Shown here piece by piece: positions 1 through 6,944 of a stretch of 12,879 bases of DNA; position 1 is the first letter of the stretch, and the number at the start of each line of letters is the position of its first letter. A program made the position numbers and the translations under genes. The stretch is taken from assembly GCA_009779335.1 (NCBI GenBank), contig WREM01000014.1, positions 1 to 12,879 on the forward strand, given 5' to 3'. Under the pieces are notes generated by a model. That model did no database searches. It worked only from the letters and a program-made list of their open reading frames with translations, and was not told the origin of the DNA. Source of the stretch: Streptococcaceae bacterium. Its GTDB lineage: Bacteria; Bacillota; Bacilli; Lactobacillales; Streptococcaceae.

Positions 1-173
1 TACCAAGAAATGCAAAATCTGGTTTGGTCGATGCTAAGGATAAATTGTCCCAAGTCGCAAGTATAGAATTTGTTTATTTCACAGCTAAAGATGTCGTTAG
101 ACACCCTGTCGTCGCACAAATTATCAAGGCCTATGAACCTAAATCTATCAAAGAAGATGTGGAAGAAGATTGA
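1..173 (+). CDS. phoH: PhoH-family ATPase, C-terminal end only (partial)
   Basis: The last 56 codons of a gene that starts left of the window; the reading frame uses codons beginning at base 3 and ends at TGA 171-173. The visible tail reads FVYF, then DVVRHPVVAQIIKAYE, then an acidic end (EDVEED). This matches the conserved C-terminus of PhoH-like P-loop ATPases, whose family tail is FxxxDVVRHPLVQxIIxAYE. The Walker motifs are outside the window, so activity cannot be judged. ybeY starts one base after the stop; phoH-ybeY-dgkA is a common gene order in streptococci and lactococci. PhoH proteins are cytoplasmic and linked to RNA metabolism, but their exact role is unsettled. Identification is good for a fragment; nothing looks broken. 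Confidence 0.85.
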   Translation, partial: PRNAKSGLVDAKDKLSQVASIEFVYFTAKDVVRHPVVAQIIKAYEPKSIKEDVEED

Positions 174-174
174 T

Positions 175-666
175 ATGTACATTCAAATCATGGATGAAAC
201 TGGACGAGTTTCAAAAGAGATAATCAAACAAACGCAAGAGCTATTAAAGCAGTCTGCACAGGCACTCAAACTTTCCGATAATAAGGAAATGTCAGTGACC
301 TTTGTGGATAATCTACGTTCGCAAGAAATAAATTTACACTATCGTCAAAAGGATGCTCCTACAGATGTCATCAGTTTGGAATATCAAGCTGATGAAACAG
401 AGTTCTTCTTTGATGAGGATATGGAAATTCCTGCTGAATTGGCTGATGAGCTGGCTGATTCTTTTATGGGAGAATTATTTATCTCCATTGATAAGGCAAA
501 AGAACAAGCCGAAGAATACGGACATAGCCTAGAACGTGAATACGGTTGGTTAGCTGTGCACGGATTCTTACATATTAACGGATACGATCATTATACCCCA
601 GAAGAAGAAAAAGAAATGTTTGACTTACAAAAGGAAATTTTAGAAACCTATGGACTCACACGATAA
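175..666 (+). CDS. ybeY: Endoribonuclease YbeY (rRNA maturation factor)
   Basis: A 163-residue single-domain metalloprotein, the usual size for YbeY. The zinc motif HGFLHINGYDH lies at residues 129-139, giving the three metal-binding histidines H129, H133 and H139. YbeY is a metal-dependent RNase acting in 16S rRNA 3' end maturation and ribosome quality control. The frame is open upstream to an ATG at 70, but that part lies inside phoH. ATG 175 gives the expected N-terminus (MYIQIMDETG), leaves a one-base gap after the phoH stop, and follows a GGAAGAAG ribosome-binding stretch at 161-168, so I chose it. The 3' end overlaps dgkA by 17 bases, which suggests translational coupling. Confidence 0.93.
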   Translation: MYIQIMDETGRVSKEIIKQTQELLKQSAQALKLSDNKEMSVTFVDNLRSQEINLHYRQKDAPTDVISLEYQADETEFFFDEDMEIPAELADELADSFMGELFISIDKAKEQAEEYGHSLEREYGWLAVHGFLHINGYDHYTPEEEKEMFDLQKEILETYGLTR

Positions 667-1105
667 AGATATAAAACTCTTTGATAAAAAAGATTTCAAA
701 AATCAAAGTAATCCTGAGAAAAAGGACAGTAAGCGTTGGAAAAACACCAATGTGATTTCGAGTTTAGAATTTGCTCTTAGTGGGATTTGGACTGCTTTCA
801 AAAAAGAACGTAACATGAGAAAGCACGCTCTTTCTGCAATTATCGCTCTTGCTTTTGGGTTGTTTTTCAGAATCAATGAGATAGAATGGCTCTTTCTTCT
901 CTTGTCTATCTTTTTAGTTTTTTCTGCAGAGCTTATGAATTCTGCCATTGAAAATGTAGTTGATTTGGCAGCAGATTATAATTTCCATATGCGTGCCAAG
1001 CGTGCAAAGGACATGGCGGCAGGAGCTGTGCTTATCATCTCAGGTTTCCCTGTGATTGTAGGAATGATTATTTTCATACCCAAAATATGGGTCATGTTCT
1101 TTTGA
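650..1105 (+). CDS. dgkA: Undecaprenol/diacylglycerol kinase (DgkA family)
   Basis: A 151-residue membrane protein with a basic, hydrophilic N-terminus of about 35 residues and then three hydrophobic segments (roughly 60-75, 79-93 and 123-148). Two family signatures are present: ELMNSAIENVVD at 94-105 with the catalytic and ATP-binding acidic residues, and AKDMAAGAVL at 119-128. Gram-positive members phosphorylate undecaprenol to recycle the cell-wall lipid carrier. The N-terminus is some 15-20 residues longer than the usual approximately 130-residue form. The best upstream AAGGA (631-635) is 14 bases from the ATG, so the start is less certain than the identity; coupling to ybeY may help. era normally follows dgkA in streptococci; here a minus-strand gene begins immediately after the stop. 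Confidence 0.92.
   Translation: MDSHDKDIKLFDKKDFKNQSNPEKKDSKRWKNTNVISSLEFALSGIWTAFKKERNMRKHALSAIIALAFGLFFRINEIEWLFLLLSIFLVFSAELMNSAIENVVDLAADYNFHMRAKRAKDMAAGAVLIISGFPVIVGMIIFIPKIWVMFF
1078..1101 (+). terminator. Weak possible terminator hairpin inside the end of dgkA
   Basis: ACCCA (1078-1082) pairs with TGGGT (1088-1092) over a 5-base loop. A T-rich but interrupted tract follows, up to the dgkA stop. The stem is short and the T-run imperfect, so it is at most a weak terminator. No better hairpin is visible at the dgkA/comFC junction. Confidence 0.25.
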
Positions 1106-1759
1106 TTAGCGACACAACGAAAAGGTTTTAATATCTTCTACTCCATGAGATTTGAGTAATTGAACGGCATGATAAAGCGTTGTACCTGTGGTATAGATGT
1201 CATCTATTAAGATAATTTTATGAGGCAAAGACACATTTTCCTTGATGGAGAATGTGTTTTTACTTGCCAATCGTTCCGCACGGGTAAGAGAACTTTGTTT
1301 GATTGTATCTGTTTTTTTCAATAAATCTTTATAGGTCAAATTGATGTCATCTAATAAAGCGGAAGTTTGATTAAATCCCCGCTCTTCTAAACGTTCATTT
1401 GATAAGGGAATGGGAACAAGAGTATAAGATTTATCCAAGATTTTCAAGCAAGATGAAAAGACAGATTTTAATCGATAATCTCCCAAAAATTTGTAAGATT
1501 TGAAAAAATCCTGCATGACCTCATTATATGCAAATAGAGCGTGATGATTAACGATATAATCCATCTTCTCCCACCTCAGACAATCAGCACATATTTTTTC
1601 AGAGGTTGGACGATGACATCTGGAACAATGTGCATCTCCTATTTTCTCGAATTGATCCATACAGGAGTTGCAGACGGTCTCTTGATTGGAGTTTAGAAGA
1701 AATAAATCATGGAATTTTAACTTTTGATTGATAGTTCGATGGCACAATAAACAATTCAT
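1106..1759 (-). CDS. comFC: ComFC, competence-associated phosphoribosyltransferase-like protein
   Basis: A 217-residue cytoplasmic protein. The N-terminal 60 residues carry four cysteine pairs (C3/C6, C30/C33, C45/C48, C57/C60), a zinc-binding layout typical of ComFC. ERGFNQ at 126-131 is a family signature. IDDIYTTGTT at 185-194 is the PRPP-binding loop of type I phosphoribosyltransferases. ComFC works with the ComFA helicase in natural transformation; whether it has true transferase activity is unclear. It overlaps comFA by 4 bases (ATGA) and has a strong GGAGG (1766-1770, minus strand) 6 bases before its ATG, so the two genes form one operon. Its stop codon directly abuts the dgkA stop with no intergenic base. 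The frame is intact. Confidence 0.93.
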   Translation of the reverse strand: MNCLLCHRTINQKLKFHDLFLLNSNQETVCNSCMDQFEKIGDAHCSRCHRPTSEKICADCLRWEKMDYIVNHHALFAYNEVMQDFFKSYKFLGDYRLKSVFSSCLKILDKSYTLVPIPLSNERLEERGFNQTSALLDDINLTYKDLLKKTDTIKQSSLTRAERLASKNTFSIKENVSLPHKIILIDDIYTTGTTLYHAVQLLKSHGVEDIKTFSLCR

Positions 1760-3015
1760 TGAAGACCTCCTAATTTATTCATTTTCTTAATTTCAGAAAT
1801 GGCAGTTAAGATAGCGGTATTCTTGCCTTGATGAAAGAAATGGACCAAACCTGTGGGACGTTCAGGACTTCGCCCCGCACGTCCTGCAATCTGTATGAGA
1901 GCAGATGAGGTGAAGTTGTGATGATGAGCATCAATGACAAACACATCAACCATTGGAAAAGTCACACCACGTTCTAGGATAGTGGTAGAAACGAGTATGG
2001 TGAGCTTCTTTTGGCGAAATTGCTGGACAATATCTAGTCGATTTTCGGTAGTGGAGGCAACAAAATCGATTTTTTCATGAGGGAACTCCTTTTTTAATTT
2101 TTCGGTAAATGCTTTACCAAATTCAATCTCAGGGGCAAAGATGAGTAAAGGAAAACTGGATTTTCTCTGTTTTTTGATTTCTTCTTTGAATTTGGTATGC
2201 CATAGAGTCTGTGGAACAACCAAAGGGTTGCCATGAAAGCGTCGGGGGAGATGCACTTTTCTAAGTTGACCTTTCTTTACTTTATTATTCAGTTCCCTTG
2301 TAGAGGTAGCGGTCAGGTAGATGAGTGTACTGTCCATCTTTCTTGCTTGTTCCACGCCATGATAAAGCATAGTATTGTCTACAAAAGGAAAGGCATCAAC
2401 TTCATCAATGATGAGTAAGTCAAAATATTCTTTGAATCGCAGAAGCTGATGAGTTGTACATATCACTAAGGGAGAGCGGAAAAAAGCTTCTCCTTCACCA
2501 TGGAGAAGGGGAATTGAACAATCAAAGTCTCGGGATAATCTACCATGAAGCTCAATACAGACATCTATGCGTGGACTGGCTATTCCGACAGCACCACCAG
2601 AGGACAAGGCTTTATCAATGGATTGATAAATCATCTCAGTCTTTCCTGCACCAGTTACTGCATGGACAAGAATTTGTTCCCGCTGTTCAACAGCCTTTAA
2701 GAGTTCCTTTGAAATCTGTTCTTGATAGGGAGTTAATTGCCCTTGCCATTGTATTGCAGACAGAGCAGAGAAACTTTTCTGGGGAAGATGATAAAGAGGC
2801 TGATCAGAACGCACACGTTGCATCGTGATGCAAGAAGGGCAATAATAAACGCCTATAGGTAATGAAACCTGAACTTTAATGTGAATTGTCCCACAGCGAT
2901 TACATTGGATCTTAGTATGAGAAAGTTCAGTCATGGATTCAAGCCTTTTGACCTCTCTATCAATTTCGCTGATTTCATTTTTAGTGAGTAATCTACCATA
3001 TAAATTTTCTTTCAT
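1756..3015 (-). CDS. comFA: ComFA, competence DNA-uptake helicase
   Basis: A 419-residue superfamily 2 DEAD-like helicase. In order: a four-cysteine zinc site (C38, C41, C59, C62), Walker A AVTGAGKTE at about 119-127, motif Ia SPRIDV at 147-152, a DEVD box at 204-207, an LTATST motif III, and a C-terminal QIAGRAGR motif VI near residue 380. ComFA is the ATPase thought to help pull single-stranded DNA through the ComEC channel during transformation. The start was chosen because YGRLLTKNEI matches the usual ComFA N-terminus. The ribosome-binding signal is weak (AAAGAG ending one base before the ATG). It is divergent from yvyE across 37 bases. All motifs are present, so the protein appears functional even though its competence promoter looks degenerate. 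Confidence 0.94.
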   Translation of the reverse strand: MKENLYGRLLTKNEISEIDREVKRLESMTELSHTKIQCNRCGTIHIKVQVSLPIGVYYCPSCITMQRVRSDQPLYHLPQKSFSALSAIQWQGQLTPYQEQISKELLKAVEQREQILVHAVTGAGKTEMIYQSIDKALSSGGAVGIASPRIDVCIELHGRLSRDFDCSIPLLHGEGEAFFRSPLVICTTHQLLRFKEYFDLLIIDEVDAFPFVDNTMLYHGVEQARKMDSTLIYLTATSTRELNNKVKKGQLRKVHLPRRFHGNPLVVPQTLWHTKFKEEIKKQRKSSFPLLIFAPEIEFGKAFTEKLKKEFPHEKIDFVASTTENRLDIVQQFRQKKLTILVSTTILERGVTFPMVDVFVIDAHHHNFTSSALIQIAGRAGRSPERPTGLVHFFHQGKNTAILTAISEIKKMNKLGGLQ

Positions 3016-3035
3016 ACTCTTTAGTACGTAAAAAA
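3016..3035 (-). promoter_or_regulatory. Candidate degenerate ComX (com/cin) box for comFA
   Basis: On the minus strand a run of six T (3035-3030) leads into TACGTACT (3030-3023), then 7 bases to the comFA ATG. The streptococcal/lactococcal com-box is TACGAATA preceded by a T-rich stretch; this one matches at 5 of 8 positions, including TACG. An overlapping TACTAA (3026-3021) could instead be a sigma-A -10. The extreme closeness to the ATG is unusual. Low confidence. Confidence 0.3.
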
Positions 3036-3037
3036 TT

Positions 3038-3052
3038 TGATAAAATTAAAAT
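3038..3052 (+). promoter_or_regulatory. Extended -10 promoter of yvyE, predicted leaderless
   Basis: TGA then TAAAAT (3041-3046) forms an extended -10 element. Six bases separate it from ATG 3053, so transcription would be expected to begin at or next to the A of the start codon. No good -35 is seen, and there is no Shine-Dalgarno sequence. Confidence 0.6.
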
Positions 3053-3688
3053 ATGACCATTATTATCAAAAAAAATATTATTTTTGAAGAGGAAATCAAG
3101 AAATCTCGTTTCATTTGCCATCTCAAACGTGTAGAAAATGAAGAAGAGGCTAGAGCATTTATTACTTCTATCAAGAAAGAGCATCATAAGGCTAATCATA
3201 ACTGCTCAGCCTATGTTTTGGGGGATAAAGCTCAGATTCAACGTATGTCAGATGATGGAGAGCCCTCTGGCACAGCAGGTGTTCCCATGTTAGAGATATT
3301 AAAGAAAAAACGAGTGGTCAATATTTGTGCGGTCGTTACTCGATATTTCGGAGGAGTCAAACTTGGAGCAGGAGGGCTTATCCGTGCCTATGCGGGTGCA
3401 GTCAATCATGCCATTGAAGAAGTAGGATTAGTTGAACTTGTGGAGCAAAGTCAACTCATATTGACTTTGGACTATGGTTTATTCGATAGTCTGAACAGGT
3501 GGCTAACTAATCAAGATTCGGTACTGGCAGACAGCCAATTTTCAGATAAAGTAAAAGCTGAATTGTACGTAGATACAGATAAAATTGCTGAATTTGCCAA
3601 TCAGCTGAGAGAACAGTTTAATAATCAAATTGCTGTAGAAAAAGGACAGAAACAATTTGTAGAAGTGGAATATAAAGAAAGAGACTGA
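3053..3688 (+). CDS. yvyE: IMPACT-family protein YvyE/YigZ
   Basis: A 211-residue protein of the UPF0029 (IMPACT N-terminal) family with a DUF1949 C-terminal domain. The signatures are SDDGEPSGTAG at 66-76 and RYFGGVKLGAGGLIRAYAGA at 97-116. Eukaryotic IMPACT binds the translation regulator GCN1; the bacterial proteins have a related fold but no settled biochemical role, so none is claimed. Its position divergent from comFA is one I know from streptococci. The ATG at 3053 is the only sensible start, and the -10 lies too close upstream to leave room for a leader. The last codons and the stop lie inside the terminator stem-loop shared with murE. Confidence 0.9.
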   Translation: MTIIIKKNIIFEEEIKKSRFICHLKRVENEEEARAFITSIKKEHHKANHNCSAYVLGDKAQIQRMSDDGEPSGTAGVPMLEILKKKRVVNICAVVTRYFGGVKLGAGGLIRAYAGAVNHAIEEVGLVELVEQSQLILTLDYGLFDSLNRWLTNQDSVLADSQFSDKVKAELYVDTDKIAEFANQLREQFNNQIAVEKGQKQFVEVEYKERD

Positions 3689-3702
3689 TACAGTCTCTTT
3701 TT
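3676..3702. terminator. Bidirectional terminator between yvyE and murE
   Basis: A perfect 10-base inverted repeat, AAAGAGACTG (3678-3687) and CAGTCTCTTT (3691-3700), has a 3-base loop and T-rich flanks on both strands. The yvyE stop TGA (3686-3688) sits at the stem tip, and the murE stop (3701-3703, minus) touches the other foot. One hairpin therefore serves both convergent genes. Confidence 0.88.
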
Positions 3703-5149
3703 ATTTCATATATTTCTGTGCTAATTCAGCATCTCCCATATATGGAACACGTTCTCCGTTAATCAGTTGGAATTTGTCTGCTCCTTTTCCTGCGATGATG
3801 ATCGCATCATTAGGAGAAGCAGCGAGTGCAATAGCTTTTTCAATGGCTTTCTCTCTATCTGCTTCGATGTCAACAGGACGAGTGATATACGATGCAATTT
3901 CCTGTGCAATTGTAATCGGATTTTCACGATTGGAATCGTCCTGTGTCAGGATAACTTCTAAACGAGGATGTGCTTGGATGACATTTCCAAAATCTTTACG
4001 ACGACTTTCTCCCTTATTACCCGTGGCTCCAAGAATAAGAATGACTTTTCCTTTGTGATGAGGTTCAACGACAGAAACTAGATTTTCAAGGCTGACTCCA
4101 TTATGAGCGTAATCGATATAAATTTTTGTTCCAGTAGATGTGGAGAAGGTTTCCATACGGCCGGGAACGGTTGCTTGTGCTAGTCCTGCTTTTATATGTT
4201 CAATACTTGCACCTAATTGTTGAGTGGCAAGAGCAGTGGCAAGTGCATTTTCCTGATTGAATTTTCCTAATAATTGGATGGAGAAATCTTCCGTGATTGT
4301 TCCGACTGTTGAGAAATTCAGTGCATGCGAATTAACAATTTTATTTTCAGAATGGTTACCGTAGTAAGCGTGAGGGATATTCTTTGATTCCTCTTTTAAT
4401 AAATTGAAATGCTCCATCTCACTATTTATAACAACAAATTTACTATTGTGCATGAGCTGACGCTTGCAGTAGAAATAATCTTCCATAGTTGGATGTTCCA
4501 AAGGACCGATATGATCAGGAGAGAAGTTAAGGAAAACTCCTACGTCAAAGGTGACACCATAGACACGTTCCATCTTATAGGCTTGACTAGAGACTTCCAT
4601 AACTAGATGCGTCATTCCGTTTTTGAGAGCCTGCTCCATCATCTCAAGTAAATCAAGACTTTCAGGAGTTGTTAATTCAGACTTGAAGAAAGTTGTTCCA
4701 TCAAGTGTCGTCTCAGCTGTAGATAGTAAAGCCGTCCTTCCCCCATTCATCTGATCAAGAATTGATTTTGCAAAATAAGCAGAAGTTGTTTTTCCTTTTG
4801 TACCAGTGAGAGCTAATGTTTTTAATTTTTTCTGAGGGTTACCGTAGAACGCTTGTGCGATGAGTGACATGGCTTTCTTGACATCAGAAACGATGAGAGC
4901 AGGGATGTTAACCTCATAATCTATTTCTGAGATATAAAAAGAGCTAGCAAAATTTTCTAAATATTCCTTCTTAAATGAAAGACCTTTGGCAAAAAATAAA
5001 GTCTGTTCAGTAACTTTGCGACTGTCATAAGAAAGCTCTGAGAAGGTGACATCAGAATCCCAACTATAAAAATATTGCCCATCAGCAATAATTTCTCTGA
5101 AATTTTCATCTGTTTTGAGAATTTCTAAAACTTGTGTTAAAGTAATCAT
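3701..5149 (-). CDS. murE: UDP-MurNAc-tripeptide synthetase MurE, probably L-lysine-adding
   Basis: A 482-residue cytoplasmic Mur ligase that adds the third residue to UDP-MurNAc-L-Ala-D-Glu. Seen: ATP loop GTKGKTT at 116-122, the central-domain lysine K229 in YFYCKRQL (carbamylated in homologues), YAHN at 348-351, and GATGNKG at 374-380. At the substrate-selecting position it has DDSN (404-407), not the DNPR of diaminopimelate enzymes. That fits lysine addition, as expected for Streptococcaceae; specificity is inferred, not shown. Streptococcal enzymes, as I recall, have DDPN, so the serine is a small deviation. Divergent from the lipid II flippase over 57 bases. ATG 5149 has no Shine-Dalgarno and a TATAAT ending 6 bases upstream, implying leaderless translation. 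Confidence 0.94.
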   Translation of the reverse strand: MITLTQVLEILKTDENFREIIADGQYFYSWDSDVTFSELSYDSRKVTEQTLFFAKGLSFKKEYLENFASSFYISEIDYEVNIPALIVSDVKKAMSLIAQAFYGNPQKKLKTLALTGTKGKTTSAYFAKSILDQMNGGRTALLSTAETTLDGTTFFKSELTTPESLDLLEMMEQALKNGMTHLVMEVSSQAYKMERVYGVTFDVGVFLNFSPDHIGPLEHPTMEDYFYCKRQLMHNSKFVVINSEMEHFNLLKEESKNIPHAYYGNHSENKIVNSHALNFSTVGTITEDFSIQLLGKFNQENALATALATQQLGASIEHIKAGLAQATVPGRMETFSTSTGTKIYIDYAHNGVSLENLVSVVEPHHKGKVILILGATGNKGESRRKDFGNVIQAHPRLEVILTQDDSNRENPITIAQEIASYITRPVDIEADREKAIEKAIALAASPNDAIIIAGKGADKFQLINGERVPYMGDAELAQKYMK

Positions 5150-5164
5150 AAGTTTATTATAACA
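5150..5164 (-). promoter_or_regulatory. Extended -10 promoter of murE, predicted leaderless
   Basis: Read on the minus strand, TGT precedes a perfect TATAAT (5161-5156), then AAACTT and the ATG. The hexamer ends exactly 6 bases before the start codon, placing the expected transcription start at its A. No convincing -35; the TGn extension would compensate. Confidence 0.65.
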
Positions 5165-5171
5165 AATAAAA

Positions 5172-5206
5172 TTGGCAAACGAGATAAATTAAGGTAAAAT
5201 AGAGGA
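5172..5206 (+). promoter_or_regulatory. Sigma-A promoter of the flippase gene, predicted leaderless
   Basis: The -35 is TTGGCA (5172-5177), followed by a 17-base spacer and -10 TAAAAT (5195-5200). Six bases follow before ATG 5207. The AGAGGA in that gap touches the ATG, too close to act as a normal ribosome-binding site. The -35 region overlaps the upstream part of the divergent murE promoter. Confidence 0.68.
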
Positions 5207-6895
5207 ATGGAACAAACAGGGCAAAATGCAGTAGAATCTGCACAAACATATAGAGAAAGCAGAGATAAACAGCAAGAAACCATGATGCGTGGAACCATGT
5301 GGTTCACACTTGCTGATATTCTTTCTCGTCTTTTGGGTGCGGTCTATATTATCCCTTGGTATGCACTCATGGGAGAACACAACAACCAAGCCAATGCTCT
5401 ATTCTCCATGGGGTATAATATCTATGCCTTGTTTTTACTTATTTCTACAGCAGGGATTCCTGTTGCTATCGCCCGTGAAGTAGCTCATTATAAAGCCTTA
5501 GGAGATGAGAATTTATCCTATAAACTTGTGCGTCAAATGACGCTGTTCATGATTGTTTTAGGAGTTATATCAGCAGGAGTCATGTATTTTCTCTCTCCAA
5601 CACTTGCCACTATGTCTGGTGGAGGTACAGAGCTTATTCCTGTTATGCGTTCTCTCTCTCTTTCTATATTGATATTCCCTGCCATGTCAGTCATTCGTGG
5701 TTATTTCCAAGGGTTAAATGATGTAAAGCCGATTGCTCTTAGTCAAATTTATGAGCAAGTCATTCGTGTCATTTGGATGCTTGTCATGACCTATATGATT
5801 ATGAAGCTTGGGTTCCTTGGTGGGAATTGGGCTGAGGCAGTGGTTCAATCTACTACAGCAGCCTTTATCGGAATGCTAGGTTCTTGTCTAATCTTGATGT
5901 GGTATCTGATTAAGAACAAAATGCTTGGAAAAATCATCAATCCAGGTCCAACAAAAACAAAAATTCGTACAGGAAAACTTCTTAGTCAAACCATATATCA
6001 AGCTATTCCTTTTATTATCATTGGTTCAGCCATTCAAATTTTCAAAATTATTGATCAAATCAGCTTTTCTACAGTCATGCACTGGGTGACAAACTACAGT
6101 AATACAGAATTGATGGTGTTTTTCTCCTATTTCTCTGCAAATACGGACAAGCTCACCATGATTCTTATTGGGGAAGCGATGACTCTTGGAGCGGTCGCTC
6201 TACCACTTATCACTTCAAATTTTGTCAAGAAAAACTACCGAGAAACAGCCCATTTGGTGTCTTATGACTTTCAACTCTTTGTAGCTTTCATGCTTCCTGC
6301 TGTCATGGGAATGATTATCCTAGCTAAGCCGATTTATACACTCTTTTATACTGCACCAAATGGCTTACAGTTGAGCTTGTTTGTGTTTACATTGATTCAA
6401 GCCATCTTGCTTGCCCTCTATACTATGATTGCCCCCATCTTGCAAGCTCTTAAACATTCACGAATGGCGATGAAATACTTTATAAGTACACTGGTTATTA
6501 AACTGGTCCTACAAATTCCTATGGTTATGATTTTCCATTCTTATGGGCCTCTGATTGCTACAACTATCGCTTTTGGGTACGGAACTTGGATAATGATTAG
6601 AAAAATACATGAAATTACAAATTTCCGTGTTAAAGGTACCATGCGAGGAATCATCGGAATAGCAATTCTAACGATTATTATGGCAGTCTTCACACTTCTC
6701 GTCTATGCTCTGCTTGCTCTCATTCTTTCTCCATTGGGGACTTCTCGTATTCGAGCAGTCCTTGAAGTATTTGTCGCAGGAGGTGTCGGATTCTTCACTT
6801 ATCTCTGGTTAGCCGTACAGACTGGCCTCTTGGAGAAATTGATGGGAGATAGAGGAGTCGCTCTAGCAAAAAAACTAAGAATAAAAATGATATAG
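5207..6895 (+). CDS. ytgP: Lipid II flippase, YtgP/MurJ-like (MOP superfamily)
   Basis: A 562-residue integral membrane protein with many hydrophobic segments, consistent with the 14-helix MOP fold. About 28 polar residues precede the first helix. MRGTMWFTLADILSRLLGAVY and the NALFSMGYNIYALFLLISTAGIP region are typical of the YtgP/SpoVB-like branch. Streptococcal YtgP can replace E. coli MurJ, so export of lipid II is the probable role; another polysaccharide-lipid substrate cannot be excluded from sequence. Its divergent pairing with murE, known in streptococci, supports a peptidoglycan role. ATG 5207 was preferred over the internal ATG at 5282 because homologues have a similar polar N-terminal extension and the promoter geometry fits a leaderless start. 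Confidence 0.88.
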   Translation: MEQTGQNAVESAQTYRESRDKQQETMMRGTMWFTLADILSRLLGAVYIIPWYALMGEHNNQANALFSMGYNIYALFLLISTAGIPVAIAREVAHYKALGDENLSYKLVRQMTLFMIVLGVISAGVMYFLSPTLATMSGGGTELIPVMRSLSLSILIFPAMSVIRGYFQGLNDVKPIALSQIYEQVIRVIWMLVMTYMIMKLGFLGGNWAEAVVQSTTAAFIGMLGSCLILMWYLIKNKMLGKIINPGPTKTKIRTGKLLSQTIYQAIPFIIIGSAIQIFKIIDQISFSTVMHWVTNYSNTELMVFFSYFSANTDKLTMILIGEAMTLGAVALPLITSNFVKKNYRETAHLVSYDFQLFVAFMLPAVMGMIILAKPIYTLFYTAPNGLQLSLFVFTLIQAILLALYTMIAPILQALKHSRMAMKYFISTLVIKLVLQIPMVMIFHSYGPLIATTIAFGYGTWIMIRKIHEITNFRVKGTMRGIIGIAILTIIMAVFTLLVYALLALILSPLGTSRIRAVLEVFVAGGVGFFTYLWLAVQTGLLEKLMGDRGVALAKKLRIKMI

Positions 6896-6897
6896 AC

Positions 6898-6930
6898 AAA
6901 ATAAAGAGATAATCAATCTCTTTTATTTTT
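6898..6930 (+). terminator. Terminator after the flippase gene
   Basis: AAAGAGAT (6903-6910) pairs with ATCTCTTT (6916-6923) over a 5-base loop. The helix can continue past one bulged T through AAAAT/ATTTT (6898-6902/6925-6929). A T-rich tail follows and runs directly into the dnaD -10 element. Confidence 0.82.
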
Positions 6931-6944
6931 GTTATAATAGTTTT
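6930..6944 (+). promoter_or_regulatory. Extended -10 promoter of dnaD, predicted leaderless
   Basis: TGT followed by a perfect TATAAT (6933-6938), then 6 bases to ATG 6945. The -35 position (about 6910-6915, TAATCA) is poor and lies in the loop of the upstream terminator. No Shine-Dalgarno sequence precedes the ATG. Confidence 0.65.

Noticed and set aside
70..174. In-frame upstream ATG that would extend YbeY by 35 residues
   Set aside because: The extension lies entirely inside the phoH coding end and does not resemble the YbeY N-terminus; ATG 175 has a better ribosome-binding context and the expected length.
2233..2828. Two plus-strand open frames inside comFA (2233-2418 and 2454-2828)
   Set aside because: They lie opposite a fully motif-supported ComFA and show no domain, promoter or ribosome-binding site of their own; treated as antisense shadows.
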